A DNA stretch of 64,000 bases from Bin5 sp965218625 (GCA_965218625.1 CBDCLG010000004.1:82464-146463), one strand, 5' to 3'. Shown: positions 36,140 to 45,987, numbered from the stretch's first letter. Numbers and translations are program-made. Notes: a model not told the origin generated them from the sequence alone.

Positions 36140-36319
36140 TTGGCTGCGAAGACGGGCGCATGCTGCCGCTGGGTACCACGCGCCTGCAACAGTATCTGAA
36201 GCAGAATGTCCAGGAGAGGAAGCCGCCTCCGACCTCTGCTTCGAGAGTTCTGCAGAGCAGTCTTCCGCTCCCGGCGCGCCGGCTGAATGCGCAAAACGTG
36301 ACTCACCGCAACTTTCCCG
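36140..36319. other. Intergenic region between tRNA-Arg and ThuA
   Basis: 180 bases between the plus-strand tRNA and the convergent ThuA gene. No gene or clear terminator is seen. Confidence 0.3.
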
Positions 36320-37108
36320 TTAGCCTACCCTCTCCCGCAGAGAGCCCTTCTCTGAAATCGTCTCGTGCGGTTCCTTCTCGTTGATCCCGATGTGGCGCAC
36401 CGAGCCCGGCTCAATGTACGGAAAGGCCGGTCCGCCCGCCGGCGCCGCCCAGCGCACACCGTTGGCGATCACCTGGCGGATGATCGGCTTGTGGAATATC
36501 GGGTAGGTCTCATGGCCCGGTCGGAAGTAGAAGATCTTGCCGTTGCCGCGGTGGAAGCACGCCCCGCTGCGAAACACATTGCCACCCTCGAACCAGCTGA
36601 CAAACACGAGATCGTCGGGGGTTGGAATGTCGAAAAGCTCACCGTACATTTCACACTCTTCGTTAATGAAGAAGGGCGGCAGGCCGTGCGCGATCGGGTG
36701 CGATGGCTTCACCACCCAGATCCTCTCTCTCTCGTCCGCCTCACGCCAGTGGATACTGCATGTCGTGCCCATCAACTTGCGGAAGATCTTCGAAAAGTGG
36801 CCGGAATGCAAAACGATCAGGCCCATGCCCTGCAGGACACGACTCTGCACCCTTTCGACGACCTCGTCGCTGACCTGCGCGTGGGCGCGATGACCCCACC
36901 AGGTCAGCACATCGGTCTCCGCCAGGACTTCGTCAGTCAGGCCATGCTGCGGCTCGTCCAGCGTGGCAGTACGGACGGCATCGAACCCGTGCTGCCTCAG
37001 CCCTTCGGCGATGGCTCCGTGAATGCCGTCGGGATAGATCCCGCCCACGAACTCGTTTACCTTTTCGTGTTGATACTCGTTCCAGACCGTTACGCGAATG
37101 TCGCCCAT
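36320..37108 (-). CDS. ThuA domain-containing protein (trehalose-utilisation-like)
   Basis: 262 residues. The class-I-glutamine-amidotransferase-like fold of the ThuA family is recognisable: VTVWNEYQHEKVNE, GFDAVRTATLDEP, LTWWGHRAHAQV, GLIVLHSGHF, then ECEMYGELFDIPTPDD and GKIFYFRPGHETYPIFH. ThuA proteins are linked to trehalose or keto-sugar metabolism, often next to Gfo/Idh/MocA genes, as here. I chose ATG 37108, preceded by GGAGG with a 7-base spacer, over TTG 37132. Exact reaction unknown. Confidence 0.85.
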   Translation of the reverse strand: MGDIRVTVWNEYQHEKVNEFVGGIYPDGIHGAIAEGLRQHGFDAVRTATLDEPQHGLTDEVLAETDVLTWWGHRAHAQVSDEVVERVQSRVLQGMGLIVLHSGHFSKIFRKLMGTTCSIHWREADERERIWVVKPSHPIAHGLPPFFINEECEMYGELFDIPTPDDLVFVSWFEGGNVFRSGACFHRGNGKIFYFRPGHETYPIFHKPIIRQVIANGVRWAAPAGGPAFPYIEPGSVRHIGINEKEPHETISEKGSLRERVG

Positions 37109-37161
37109 CCTTATTCCTCCATCTATTGCCAAGTGCAGCGCCTTCTGCCCGCCGATCTACT

Positions 37162-38196
37162 TCAATTGCAAGCACCAACCTGAACAGGACAGCCCCCCTG
37201 TGCCGCCGAGGCCTGAATCGCATCCCAAAGGCGGGCCATGCGCAAACCGATTTCCGGAGGGCAGGGGTTCTCCATCTCACCGGACCGCACCCGCAGGAAC
37301 TGCTGCCATGTTCCAAGCGATTCGGGCAGCTCGACCGGCGTCAGCGCCTCGTCATCGGGCCCCTGTATCAGGAGCCGCTCGCCCCAAACGCCGGTCTGCA
37401 ACATCCCCTTCTCGCACAATACGCGCACGTCCGAACCAATTTTGCAGTCGGTGTTGCCGGCCGCATTCATCGAAACAAGCGCACCCGAAGCCAGCCGGGC
37501 GATTACCGCTCCGAGGATGTCGACGCGAGCGCCCTGGTTGTCAGTCCAGGCAGCCACCTCTGCGAAATCTTCGCCCGCCAGATCGGAGATAGTATTGAGC
37601 ATGTGTGCGCCGGTGTCAAACATGAAACCCCCGCCGGCTATTTCCGGCACCTGGCGCCAGAGACCGCTTGTGGGGACAAGCCAGTTCTGCCAGACCACTG
37701 CACTGATATTCAGAATCTTGCCCAGCCTGCCCGAGCGGAGTATTTCTACGCCGGTACGCACCTGCGGTGACAAACTACCGTTGAAAGCCACCGACAGAAG
37801 CCGGCCGCTTCGTCTCTGCACGTCGATGAGCGCGACCGCCTCCTGCGCGTTCATCACCATCGGCTTCTCCAACAACACATCCAGCCCGGCTTCCAGGCAG
37901 GCGCTTGCCTGGCAAAAGTGCAATACGTGCGGCGTGATTATGAAGACCGCGTCAAGTTCCCTCCTCTGCAACAAATCCTCCAACTCCGGCACGTTGGGCG
38001 GATGCGGCAGACCCGCTTCGTCGAAGAGCTCACAAAATGCTGCATAGGCCTGCGCCGACGGCTCGCATACCATACTGATTTCGGTTGTATTCTGCTGCTT
38101 GAGGAGGCGGCGGGCGTGGCTCCGTGCCATGCCGCCGCCCCCGATAAATGCCATTCGAACGCGGGACGATTTCCCGCCTGACTCACGGTTGACCAT
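37162..38196 (-). CDS. Gfo/Idh/MocA family oxidoreductase
   Basis: 344 residues. MAFIGGGGMARSHARRLLKQ (Rossmann), LEKPMVMNAQEAV (catalytic Lys) and FMFDTGAHMLNTISDL (substrate side) are present. A cytoplasmic NAD(P)-dependent sugar dehydrogenase; no specific substrate signature is visible. It is paired with ThuA (53 bases downstream), a partnership known for ThuA-ThuB type keto-trehalose or sucrose metabolism; this supports, but does not prove, action on a disaccharide-derived keto-sugar. Confidence 0.83.
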   Translation of the reverse strand: MVNRESGGKSSRVRMAFIGGGGMARSHARRLLKQQNTTEISMVCEPSAQAYAAFCELFDEAGLPHPPNVPELEDLLQRRELDAVFIITPHVLHFCQASACLEAGLDVLLEKPMVMNAQEAVALIDVQRRSGRLLSVAFNGSLSPQVRTGVEILRSGRLGKILNISAVVWQNWLVPTSGLWRQVPEIAGGGFMFDTGAHMLNTISDLAGEDFAEVAAWTDNQGARVDILGAVIARLASGALVSMNAAGNTDCKIGSDVRVLCEKGMLQTGVWGERLLIQGPDDEALTPVELPESLGTWQQFLRVRSGEMENPCPPEIGLRMARLWDAIQASAAQGGCPVQVGACN

Positions 38197-38603
38197 CGAC
38201 TTGCTCCTGACCGAATATGTACTGCTGGCTCTCTATGCTCAAAACGATTCGGTGTGCAGGGCGTTGGCCTGCTCACGGTGTGGCCCTGTGCTGTTCCTGG
38301 GGTCCGATCTGCGGGAATCCCTTGCAAAGACCTGGCAGAATTCCTGCGGGCCGCCCAATCATACCTTGCTGAAGCCGCACCGGAAAATTTTGCGGAAGAC
38401 TGACCACCTCTTAGAATGTTGAACCGCGAACACAGTTCTTAGGTACCCGCCAAAGGCGCCTGTCGAACGCAAATTTCAACAATGGCCTGTCAATCGACGC
38501 GATCGCACGCAAACCCCAACTGCGGCGGGTCTTGAATCGTGTGCCCCGCTCACGCCGTCCTGGCCTCACCATTTCTCTTTCTGCAAGATCGGCGGAGCGC
38601 CTG
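38197..38603. other. Intergenic region with a hairpin
   Basis: 407 bases between the Gfo/Idh/MocA gene (minus) and maf (plus). An imperfect hairpin, GCGGGAAT / ATTCCTGC, at about 38323-38358 has TTGCAAAGAC in its loop, the same decamer as the hairpin at 10232-10262. Both lie upstream of minus-strand carbohydrate-type genes. No gene is seen. Confidence 0.4.
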
Positions 38604-39332
38604 ATGGCCCCTCCCAAACTCTATCTTGCCTCGGCCAGCCCGCGTCGACGACAGTTCTTCCAGGAGCTTGGCATCTCCTTCTCAGTCCAGCCCGCCGACA
38701 TTGAGGAGGCCCCGGCGCCGGGAGAAACTCCGATTTCAATGGTGGAGCGGCTTGCCACGGCCAAGGCGCTGTCGGTCGGCGAACGCCTCGTGCAGGAAGG
38801 CCGCGCCCGGAATGAAATCGGCTTCTCCGTTGACAACGGGCCCACCTCGCAAACGGTACAAATCGTTGTCGGCGCCGACACGGTTGTTGCCCTCGACGGC
38901 GAATCGCTTGGCAAACCACTGAATGCCGACGAGGCGCGGGCAATGTTGCAGCGCCTGCGCGGCCGCAGCCACTATGTCCACACAGCCGTGGCAGTTGTCC
39001 GCTTCGCCGGCGTCTCCCGCCAGGCCGTACGCTGTGTGGTCAATTCAACAACTGTAACGATGCGCGGCTACACCGACGCCGAAATTGCAAAATACGTGTC
39101 AGCCGGCGCCCCCATGGACAAGGCCGGCGCCTACGCCATTCAGGATAAGCATTTCAGACCTGTGGAAAGCCTGTCAGGCTGCCCCGCCGGCGTGATGGGA
39201 ATGCCCGCGGCCGACCTGCTCCGCCTGTTGGCAGAGTTTGGCCTTCCATTCCGGGGCGTCCCGCACGAGGTCTGCCGTGCGCAAACCGGGTTTCCCTGCT
39301 GCCAGGAGAAGGAGCCGAATTCGCCGCGCTGA
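38604..39332 (+). CDS. maf: Maf-like nucleoside triphosphate pyrophosphatase
   Basis: 242 residues from ATG 38604 (GGCGGAG, 7-base spacer). Motifs: YLASASPRRRQFFQELG (N-terminal Maf signature), VVGADTVVALDGESLGKP (catalytic Asp region), MRGYTDAEIAKYV and MDKAGAYAIQDKH. It hydrolyses dTTP/UTP or modified pyrimidine triphosphates to the monophosphate, keeping the pool clean. The segment ARNEIGFSVDNGPTSQTV (residues about 70-90) is a small insertion before the active site. An in-frame start at 38532 adds 24 unrelated residues. Next gene: rsgA. Confidence 0.88.
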   Translation: MAPPKLYLASASPRRRQFFQELGISFSVQPADIEEAPAPGETPISMVERLATAKALSVGERLVQEGRARNEIGFSVDNGPTSQTVQIVVGADTVVALDGESLGKPLNADEARAMLQRLRGRSHYVHTAVAVVRFAGVSRQAVRCVVNSTTVTMRGYTDAEIAKYVSAGAPMDKAGAYAIQDKHFRPVESLSGCPAGVMGMPAADLLRLLAEFGLPFRGVPHEVCRAQTGFPCCQEKEPNSPR

Positions 39333-39461
39333 TTCGCGCTTGCTTACGAATTAACCAGCGTGTTGCCAAATCTCTTGACGAGTTGATACACTTGTGGCGG
39401 TGAAGGCGCGCCTTCAGGCGGCGTGCAACATCTGCACCTAAATCGCGCCCAGGAGAAAACT

Positions 39462-40508
39462 TTGCCCAGAAGTCCGGATGCCTACGAGGGATGGGATGAA
39501 GTCTTCGAGGAAGACTACTTCGATGTGCCTGCCAAGAGCAAGCCGAAACCCAAGAAAAGGGAGCGGACCGTCGCCGGCGTCGTGACGCGCGCCCGAGGAC
39601 ATCACTTTGATGTAACCACCGCGGACGAAAGAGTGATCAGTTGCCGCGTGCGCGGGCGGCTGCTGCAGGAACGAACCAAAGACCTGACCCTTGTCGCAGT
39701 CGGCGACCGGGTACGGGTCGTCCTGGAACGTAGACGCACCGGCCTGATCGATTCGGTCGAAGAGCGCGATTCGACGCTGAGCCGTCAGCTGCCCGGTTCA
39801 ACCAGGCCGGCAGAAGACGTAATCGTAGCAAATCCCGACCAGGTACTTATCGTTTTCTCAGTGAAGGAGCCGGAGCCCCATCTGCGGATGCTGGACCGCT
39901 TCCTGGCGATTGCCGAGGCCAACGAACTTCCGGCCGCCATTGCCATCAATAAGATCGACTTGACCGGCCTCGAAGCGGCCCGCAGCAAGTTTCGCGTCTA
40001 CGAAGAGCTGGGTTATCCGCTCCTCTATGTCAGCGCCACACAGGCCAAGGAAGCCGTACGACACCACGATTCTGCCGAGATCGCGCCATCGTCCGGCCTC
40101 CGTCAGCTTTGCGACCTGCTGCTCGACAGACTTACGGTGGTGACCGGGCCGAGCGGCGTGGGCAAAAGCGCCCTCATCAACGCTATCGATCCCAGCTTGA
40201 ACCTGCGGGTCGGGGACCTGCGAAATTTCGAAGGAAAGGGCCGGCACACGACGCGCGGCGCGCAGCTCTTTCGCTTGCCCATTGGTGAGAAGACCTTCAT
40301 CGCAGATACACCCGGCATCCGCGAACTTGCGCCGTATGAGATCGATCAAGGCAGCCTCGCCTTCTACTTCGTCGAAATGAAGCCGTACGTCAATGACTGC
40401 CACTTTCCCAACTGTACGCACGACCACGAACCACGCTGCGCGGTGCTCCAGGCAGTTGAAGAGGGCAATATTTCAGCCGAGCGCCACGAAAGCTACGTAC
40501 GCTTTTGA
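39462..40508 (+). CDS. rsgA: Ribosome small-subunit-dependent GTPase A
   Basis: 348 residues. The circularly permuted GTPase order is clear: OB-fold, then NKID (G4), VSA (G5), GPSGVGKSALIN (G1) and IADTPG (G3), followed by the zinc motif CHFPNCTHDHEPRC. RsgA is a checkpoint factor of late 30S subunit maturation. TTG 39462 is preceded by AGGAG at 39451; a GTG at 39423 is also in frame. The N-terminal 30 residues are acidic and lysine-rich. About 110 bases later the helicase gene begins. Confidence 0.92.
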   Translation: MPRSPDAYEGWDEVFEEDYFDVPAKSKPKPKKRERTVAGVVTRARGHHFDVTTADERVISCRVRGRLLQERTKDLTLVAVGDRVRVVLERRRTGLIDSVEERDSTLSRQLPGSTRPAEDVIVANPDQVLIVFSVKEPEPHLRMLDRFLAIAEANELPAAIAINKIDLTGLEAARSKFRVYEELGYPLLYVSATQAKEAVRHHDSAEIAPSSGLRQLCDLLLDRLTVVTGPSGVGKSALINAIDPSLNLRVGDLRNFEGKGRHTTRGAQLFRLPIGEKTFIADTPGIRELAPYEIDQGSLAFYFVEMKPYVNDCHFPNCTHDHEPRCAVLQAVEEGNISAERHESYVRF

Positions 40509-40620
40509 ACGGGGAAAGCTTCCAGCTGGAGGAGTGGTGATCGCCACACCTCTCGCGGCAGCAAACGCCTCGAAACCCACCTGCCAGCGACACATCGTTG
40601 CCAGTTGAACAACTCTCGAA

Positions 40621-43047
40621 ATGTCCCAGATTCTCTCCGAACTGAATTCGCAACAGGAAGAGGCCGTTCGCGCCACGGAAGGGCCGGTGCTGGTGCTGGC
40701 AGGCCCGGGCTCGGGCAAGACGCGCGTCCTCACCCGCCGCATCGCCTATCTGATAGAAGAACAGAATATCGATCCTTGGCATATCCTGGCGGTGACATTT
40801 ACCAACAAGGCCGCCCGGGAGATGGCCGAGCGCGTTGTTTCATTGATCGGGCACAAATTCCCCCCTGCAAAACCGGGACAGCGGCGTAACCTTGATGGTC
40901 TGACCATTGGCACATTTCACTCCGTCTGCGCGCGCGTCCTGCGCGTCGAGGTCGATGCCGTCGGCTTTCAACGCAATTGGGTCATCTACGACAGCGCCGA
41001 CCAGTTGTCGCTCATTCGCGAAATTCTCAAGGAAATGGACCTTGATGAAAAACGATTCAATCCCCGGGCAATTCTAGGACAGATAGGCAGCTGGAAAAAC
41101 GCGCTCGTGTCGCCCGAGGCAGTGCAGGCCGATGGCTACATGCAGGAAATCTGCGACCGAGTTTACGTCCGCTACCAGCATCTTCTGCATCACAACAACG
41201 CGATGGATTTCGACGACCTGCTGATGCACGCCGTACTTCTCCTGCGTCAGAACGAGGAGATAAGGCGCAAGTATCAGAACAAATGGCGATACGCGCTGGT
41301 AGACGAGTTCCAGGATACCAACACCGCCCAGTACGATTTGGCGGCACTTTTGGTCGGCGCCCCCGAAGGCAAAAACAACATCTTTGTCGTCGGCGACGAA
41401 GACCAGTCCATCTACCGCTTCCGCGGCGCCGACTACCGCAACGTCTTGCGTTTCCGTCGTGACTATCCCGCGGCAAAGGTCGTTCTGTTAGAACAGAACT
41501 ACCGCAGCACGCAGAGCATCCTGGACGTAGCCAACGCTGTCATCTCCCAAAATGCGAATCGCACGCCCAAGAAACTGCACACGGACAGCGGCGCTGGCCG
41601 CATGGTGACAATCCATGAAGCCTACAACGAGGTCGAAGAGGCAGAGTATGTGCTCGACGAGGCCGCTCGGATAAGCGATCGCAGTGGACTGGGATTGGGG
41701 GCGGCGGCCGTGCTCTACCGCACGAACGCGCAGAGCCGGGCGCTTGAGGAGGCCTGCGTGCGCCGGCACGTGCGGTACCGCCTGGTAGGGGCGACCCGCT
41801 TCTACGAGCGCCTCGAAATCAAGGACGTGCTGGCATATCTGCGGCTTGTTCATAACCCTTCTGCCACAGTGGCGCTTGACCGGATTATCAATAAGCCCCC
41901 GCGGGGAATCGGCCAGCGCACCTACGCCGACCTGAAGGATTGGGCCGCCTCTTCCACTGTCAGCGAATGGGATGCCCTGCGATTTCTCGTGGAGAAGGAA
42001 GAGGACGACAGCCGCCCAGATTTTCCGGCCACTGCTCGTAATGCAATCTCGCCCTCTCCCTTCGGCGCTCGCGCCCGCAAGGCGCTTGTCAGATTTGCCC
42101 AGTCTCTGGCGTCCTGGGTGGAGATCGCAGCCCAGGGAAAGTACGAGAGCGTTGCCACTCTCATGGACCGGATTCTGACGGAGAGCGGCTACCTCGACCG
42201 CCTGCACGACGGCAGCGAAGAAGGCAAAGAACGATTCGAGAATATCAACGAGTTGCGAGCGGTCGCCGCCCAATATCGGCCCGGCTCGGACGAACTGGAA
42301 CCGGGACAAGATCCGCTCGGGCTCTTCCTCGAGGAGATCAGCCTCGTCAGCGAGCAGGACGACCTGGACGAAAGCCAGGACGCCCTGACCCTGATGACGC
42401 TGCACACAGCCAAGGGGCTGGAATTCCCTGTCGTTTTCATGGTCGGTATGGAGGAGGGGCTGCTGCCCCATTCGCGCAGTTTGAACAGCGATGACGAAGA
42501 TGACTTGGAGGAAGAGCGAAGGCTGGCCTACGTCGGCATCACCCGCGCTCAACGCCGGCTCTACCTGGTCCATGCTTTCCGACGAGGAATGTGGGGCAGC
42601 AGTGAAATGCAGGAGACCAGCCGCTTCCTCGACGAGATCCCCGCCGACCTGCTGCGGGGAAAGGTCGACCGCCAGGGCCGTTATGCGGCCGAATATGAGC
42701 GCTCAACAAGCTGGCTGGATGACCAGGCAGCATTAGGCCGGTGGAGGGGCGCATTGAGCGGCGCGCAGGAATCAGCTGGCTTCGGGAGTAGCAGGGAAGC
42801 CTCCTCCGACCAGGAAGAACGCCGCCAACAGGACTGGTCAAAACGAAGTGCTCGCCGCCGCCGGCCGGCTGTTTCCGAAGCGGAAACGCAATTCAAACGC
42901 CGCCAGAGCGTGGAGCACCCCAAATTCGGAGTCGGCACGGTCATCGACAGCATCGTAATCGGCGGCGAAGAGGAAGTGTCGATCGCATTTCCCGGTTTGG
43001 GCGTCAAGAAGTTTATGGCCTCCATAGCCAATTTGAAGATCCTTTAG
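40621..43047 (+). CDS. pcrA: ATP-dependent DNA helicase UvrD/PcrA (SF1)
   Basis: 808 residues, typical. Motifs Q (LNSQQEEAV), I (AGPGSGKTRVL), II (VDEFQDTN), III (VGDEDQSIYRFRGAD), IV (LEQNYRST), V (LMTLHTAKGLEF) and VI (RLAYVGITRAQRRLY) are all visible. The last 45 residues (VEHPKFGVGTVIDS) form the Tudor-like domain that binds RNA polymerase in PcrA. It unwinds DNA in excision repair and transcription conflicts. ATG 40621 is the only start matching the family. Confidence 0.94.
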   Translation: MSQILSELNSQQEEAVRATEGPVLVLAGPGSGKTRVLTRRIAYLIEEQNIDPWHILAVTFTNKAAREMAERVVSLIGHKFPPAKPGQRRNLDGLTIGTFHSVCARVLRVEVDAVGFQRNWVIYDSADQLSLIREILKEMDLDEKRFNPRAILGQIGSWKNALVSPEAVQADGYMQEICDRVYVRYQHLLHHNNAMDFDDLLMHAVLLLRQNEEIRRKYQNKWRYALVDEFQDTNTAQYDLAALLVGAPEGKNNIFVVGDEDQSIYRFRGADYRNVLRFRRDYPAAKVVLLEQNYRSTQSILDVANAVISQNANRTPKKLHTDSGAGRMVTIHEAYNEVEEAEYVLDEAARISDRSGLGLGAAAVLYRTNAQSRALEEACVRRHVRYRLVGATRFYERLEIKDVLAYLRLVHNPSATVALDRIINKPPRGIGQRTYADLKDWAASSTVSEWDALRFLVEKEEDDSRPDFPATARNAISPSPFGARARKALVRFAQSLASWVEIAAQGKYESVATLMDRILTESGYLDRLHDGSEEGKERFENINELRAVAAQYRPGSDELEPGQDPLGLFLEEISLVSEQDDLDESQDALTLMTLHTAKGLEFPVVFMVGMEEGLLPHSRSLNSDDEDDLEEERRLAYVGITRAQRRLYLVHAFRRGMWGSSEMQETSRFLDEIPADLLRGKVDRQGRYAAEYERSTSWLDDQAALGRWRGALSGAQESAGFGSSREASSDQEERRQQDWSKRSARRRRPAVSEAETQFKRRQSVEHPKFGVGTVIDSIVIGGEEEVSIAFPGLGVKKFMASIANLKIL

Positions 43048-43072
43048 CCACGTCAGAGGCGCACGAGACTAG

Positions 43073-45355
43073 ATGGCGCATTCAACTTCTCCTCCCTGGA
43101 ACACAACGACCAAGGCAATCGTCGCCGTGTCGGCACTGGCACTGGCCTGCCTGCTGGTCTGGGTCTTTCGCAGCCTCTTGCAGCAGGTGGTGCTGGCCGG
43201 ACTGCTGGCCTATCTTCTCCATCCTCTGATCTCCTTCATCGACCGGCGCACGCTCCTCAATCGCGTCGCTGTCGTTCTCCTTGTTTACCTGGTCCTTGCT
43301 CTCATTGTTGTGGCGACCTTTTCGCTCGTGGGCGTCACTACCTTTCAGCAGGCCATGGACCTCTCCGGCCGGCTGCCCGGTTGGTTTGACGACGCCGTAG
43401 CCCAGCTGCAGACCCTGCTGACACAGTTGCCCGAGAGCCTCTCGCTTGGCCCGCTGACCTTGCCCGTCGCCAGTCTCATTCCCCAGCTGCCCGGCTGGGA
43501 AGAGGTGCTCGGCCAGGCCTTCGGTCTGCTCCAGCCCCTTCTAAGTCGCGGAGGCAGCCTTGCCGCTAGCGTTGTGACCGGCACAGTGGCCGTCCTCGGC
43601 CAGGTCTTCCTGATATTCCTCATCTCCATATATGTAGCCATAGATATTCCCCGCATCGGCGGCATGATCGGTAACGTCGCCCACAAGCCCGGTTACCGAC
43701 AGGACGCCGAGCGCCTGACGAAAAGCATCAGCCAGGTTTGGGGGGCCTACATGCGCGGACAAGCCCTGCTTGCATTGGTGATGTTCGTGCTCGTCAGTGT
43801 CGTTCTTGGCGCGCTTGGCGTGGACAACGCGCTCGGCCTTGGGCTGCTCTCCGGCGCCATGGAGTTCCTGCCGCTCGTCGGCCCGCTTATCGGGGCGGGC
43901 GCAGCCATCCTGGTCGCTTTTTTCCAGAGCAGCCAATCATTCGGCATGACGCCGCTTCAGTTCGCGCTGGCGGTGACAGTGGTCATGGTCGTAATCCAGC
44001 AGATTGAGAATACGCTGCTCGTTCCCCGCATCGTTGGCGGCGCACTCAACCTGCACCCGCTGCTCGTCCTTGTCAGTGTAATCATGGGCGCATCCCTCGC
44101 CGGGCTGCTTGGCGCTGTCCTGGCGGCCCCAGTGGTCGCCTCAATTCGCATCCTCGGCAACTACGCCTGGCACAAGATGCTCGACCTGCCCCCCTTTCCG
44201 GATGAAGACGAAAGCCGGGAAACAAGTGCGGCCGGGAGAGACGAAGGCAGCAACCCGGTCGAAGAATCGGAAGGGAAGGCTTCTCCCCACGTCCAATCCC
44301 AGATTCTCACCCCCCAGATATACCCACTCTCCTTTGAGCCGGTCTATAAGGACTACATCTGGGGAGGCCGCAACCTCGGAACAAAGCTGGGCCGCAATAT
44401 CCCCCCGGGCATCGTGGCCGAAAGCTGGGAAGTTGCCGCCCACCCACACGGCCAGTCGAAAGTCGCGTCCGGGCCCCTCGCGGGATACACGCTCGCCGCA
44501 CTGAATGAATATCTCGGCGAACGGCTGATGGGTCAGGCGGCGGGGTCCCCGAACTTTCCACTTCTGGTCAAACTTCTGGACTCCACCCGCTGGTTATCGG
44601 TCCAGGTGCATCCCGACGATGCATACGCCCGCGAGCACGCCGGAGAGCTGGGCAAGACCGAGCTGTGGATCATCCTCCACGCTGAACCGGGCGCCGAGCT
44701 GATCTACGGTCTCAAGGCGGGCGTCGACCTTGAGCAGCTGTCGCAGGCCGCCGCAGAAGGCGCCATCGAACCGTTGCTCCACCGCGTGCCAATCCGCGCC
44801 GGCGACGCGGTCTATCTGCCCGCGGGCACAGTCCACGCGCTCGGGCCCGGCGCGATTGTGGCCGAGATCCAGCAGAACAGCGACACGACCTACCGCCTCT
44901 ACGATTGGGGCCGCACCGGTACGGACGGCGCTGCCCGGCCGCTGCACATTCGCCAGGCGTTGGACGTCATCGACTGGGACATGACAGAGCTCGAAATCGC
45001 CCGGCCCCCTGTCCTTTCTTCTCCCGACGGGTGGACGCGCGAGCTACTCTCCGATCTGCGGACAATTGGCGGTCCGTCCGCACCGGCTCTCCGCGCCCCT
45101 GCCGGAACGGCGACCGCCTGCCCATACTTTCAGGTCGAACGACTGACCGGACGTCCCGGCTCGAACTGGTCCGACATCTGCGCCGGGGACACCTTCCAAA
45201 TCTGGGCCGCCCTTTCCGGCAGCGCATCGCTGCGCTGGGCCGGCGCGCCCGTAGCCTTACGAGCCGTTTCCTGGCTGCTCCTTCCCGCCGCTCTGGGAGC
45301 ATTCGAGCTCCAGGCCGAGACCGACTGTGTCCTGCTTCGCATCCAACCAAGCTGA
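43073..45355 (+). CDS. Fusion: AI-2E family membrane transporter and class I mannose-6-phosphate isomerase
   Basis: A single uninterrupted 760-residue frame encodes two proteins usually separate. Residues about 1-370 are an AI-2E / PerM-type transporter with eight or so hydrophobic helices (VFRSLLQQVVLAGLLAYLLH, ISIYVAIDIPR, IENTLLVPRIVGGALNLHP). A hydrophilic acidic linker spans 372-412. Residues 413-760 are class I phosphomannose isomerase: PLSFEPVYKDYIWGG, the zinc ligands in LSVQVHPDD (His 513), KTE (Glu 530) and GTVHALGPG (His 588), then VAEIQQNSDTTYRLYDWG. The isomerase half catalyses mannose-6-phosphate / fructose-6-phosphate exchange. The linker is low-complexity, not a misread frame. 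Whether the halves interact is unknown. Confidence 0.85.
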   Translation: MAHSTSPPWNTTTKAIVAVSALALACLLVWVFRSLLQQVVLAGLLAYLLHPLISFIDRRTLLNRVAVVLLVYLVLALIVVATFSLVGVTTFQQAMDLSGRLPGWFDDAVAQLQTLLTQLPESLSLGPLTLPVASLIPQLPGWEEVLGQAFGLLQPLLSRGGSLAASVVTGTVAVLGQVFLIFLISIYVAIDIPRIGGMIGNVAHKPGYRQDAERLTKSISQVWGAYMRGQALLALVMFVLVSVVLGALGVDNALGLGLLSGAMEFLPLVGPLIGAGAAILVAFFQSSQSFGMTPLQFALAVTVVMVVIQQIENTLLVPRIVGGALNLHPLLVLVSVIMGASLAGLLGAVLAAPVVASIRILGNYAWHKMLDLPPFPDEDESRETSAAGRDEGSNPVEESEGKASPHVQSQILTPQIYPLSFEPVYKDYIWGGRNLGTKLGRNIPPGIVAESWEVAAHPHGQSKVASGPLAGYTLAALNEYLGERLMGQAAGSPNFPLLVKLLDSTRWLSVQVHPDDAYAREHAGELGKTELWIILHAEPGAELIYGLKAGVDLEQLSQAAAEGAIEPLLHRVPIRAGDAVYLPAGTVHALGPGAIVAEIQQNSDTTYRLYDWGRTGTDGAARPLHIRQALDVIDWDMTELEIARPPVLSSPDGWTRELLSDLRTIGGPSAPALRAPAGTATACPYFQVERLTGRPGSNWSDICAGDTFQIWAALSGSASLRWAGAPVALRAVSWLLLPAALGAFELQAETDCVLLRIQPS

Positions 45356-45372
45356 TTTCCAGGAGAAATTCT

Positions 45373-45987
45373 GTGCCAAACCCGGACCGACGTGCAATCA
45401 CCACCTTTCCAATCCACGAGCCCCTGGCCTCCCGTTGGAGCCCCAGGGCCTTTGCCGACCGCGCGATTCCGACTGATGTACTCGGAAGCCTCTTCGAAGC
45501 GGCCCGTTGGGCGCCCTCCTCGCGCAACCTGCAGCCCTGGCGCTTTGTCATCGCCGCGCGCCACCGCGATCCCGAAGGATTTGCCCGTATCCTCGGTACC
45601 CTTATGGAAGGAAACCAGGTCTGGGCCCAGCACGCCTCTCTCCTCCTTATCGCCGTGACACAGCCGAAACCCGATGACGCCGGCCGCGCCAACCCCTACG
45701 CCCACTACGATGTCGGCCAGGCCATCGCCCACCTTTCAATACAGGCAATGGCCTGCGGTCTCTATATCCACCAGATGGGCGGTTTTCGCAGAGACAAGGC
45801 CAGGGAGGCTCTCGCAATCCCCGCAGGATTTGAACCGGTCGTCTCCGCCGCAATCGGTTATCTGGCCGACCCGTCAGGACTGCCTGAGGAGATACGAGAC
45901 CGCGAACTGGCCCCCCGCAGCCGCAATCCGCTGTCCCGGCAGGTGTTCAGCGGCACATGGGGCGCGCCCCATCCCGACTATGCATGA
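45373..45987 (+). CDS. Nitroreductase family protein
   Basis: 204 residues from GTG 45373, with AGGAG 7 bases upstream. RWSPRAFADRAIP and ARWAPSSRNLQPWRFVIA give the FMN-binding RxSxRxF and PSxxNxQPW signatures of the nitroreductase family; YDVGQAIAHLSIQAMACGL is the usual central helix. It is an FMN enzyme reducing quinones or nitro compounds with NAD(P)H; the substrate is unknown. The stop overlaps the start of the amidohydrolase gene by 8 bases, so the two are co-translated. Confidence 0.87.
   Translation: MPNPDRRAITTFPIHEPLASRWSPRAFADRAIPTDVLGSLFEAARWAPSSRNLQPWRFVIAARHRDPEGFARILGTLMEGNQVWAQHASLLLIAVTQPKPDDAGRANPYAHYDVGQAIAHLSIQAMACGLYIHQMGGFRRDKAREALAIPAGFEPVVSAAIGYLADPSGLPEEIRDRELAPRSRNPLSRQVFSGTWGAPHPDYA

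Noticed and set aside
41488..42573. 361-codon open frame on the minus strand
   Set aside because: Antisense to the pcrA helicase gene, whose motifs are all present.
44905..45372. Upstream extension of the nitroreductase frame
   Set aside because: It overlaps the phosphomannose isomerase coding region in another frame and lacks family similarity; GTG 45373 with AGGAG is the better start.
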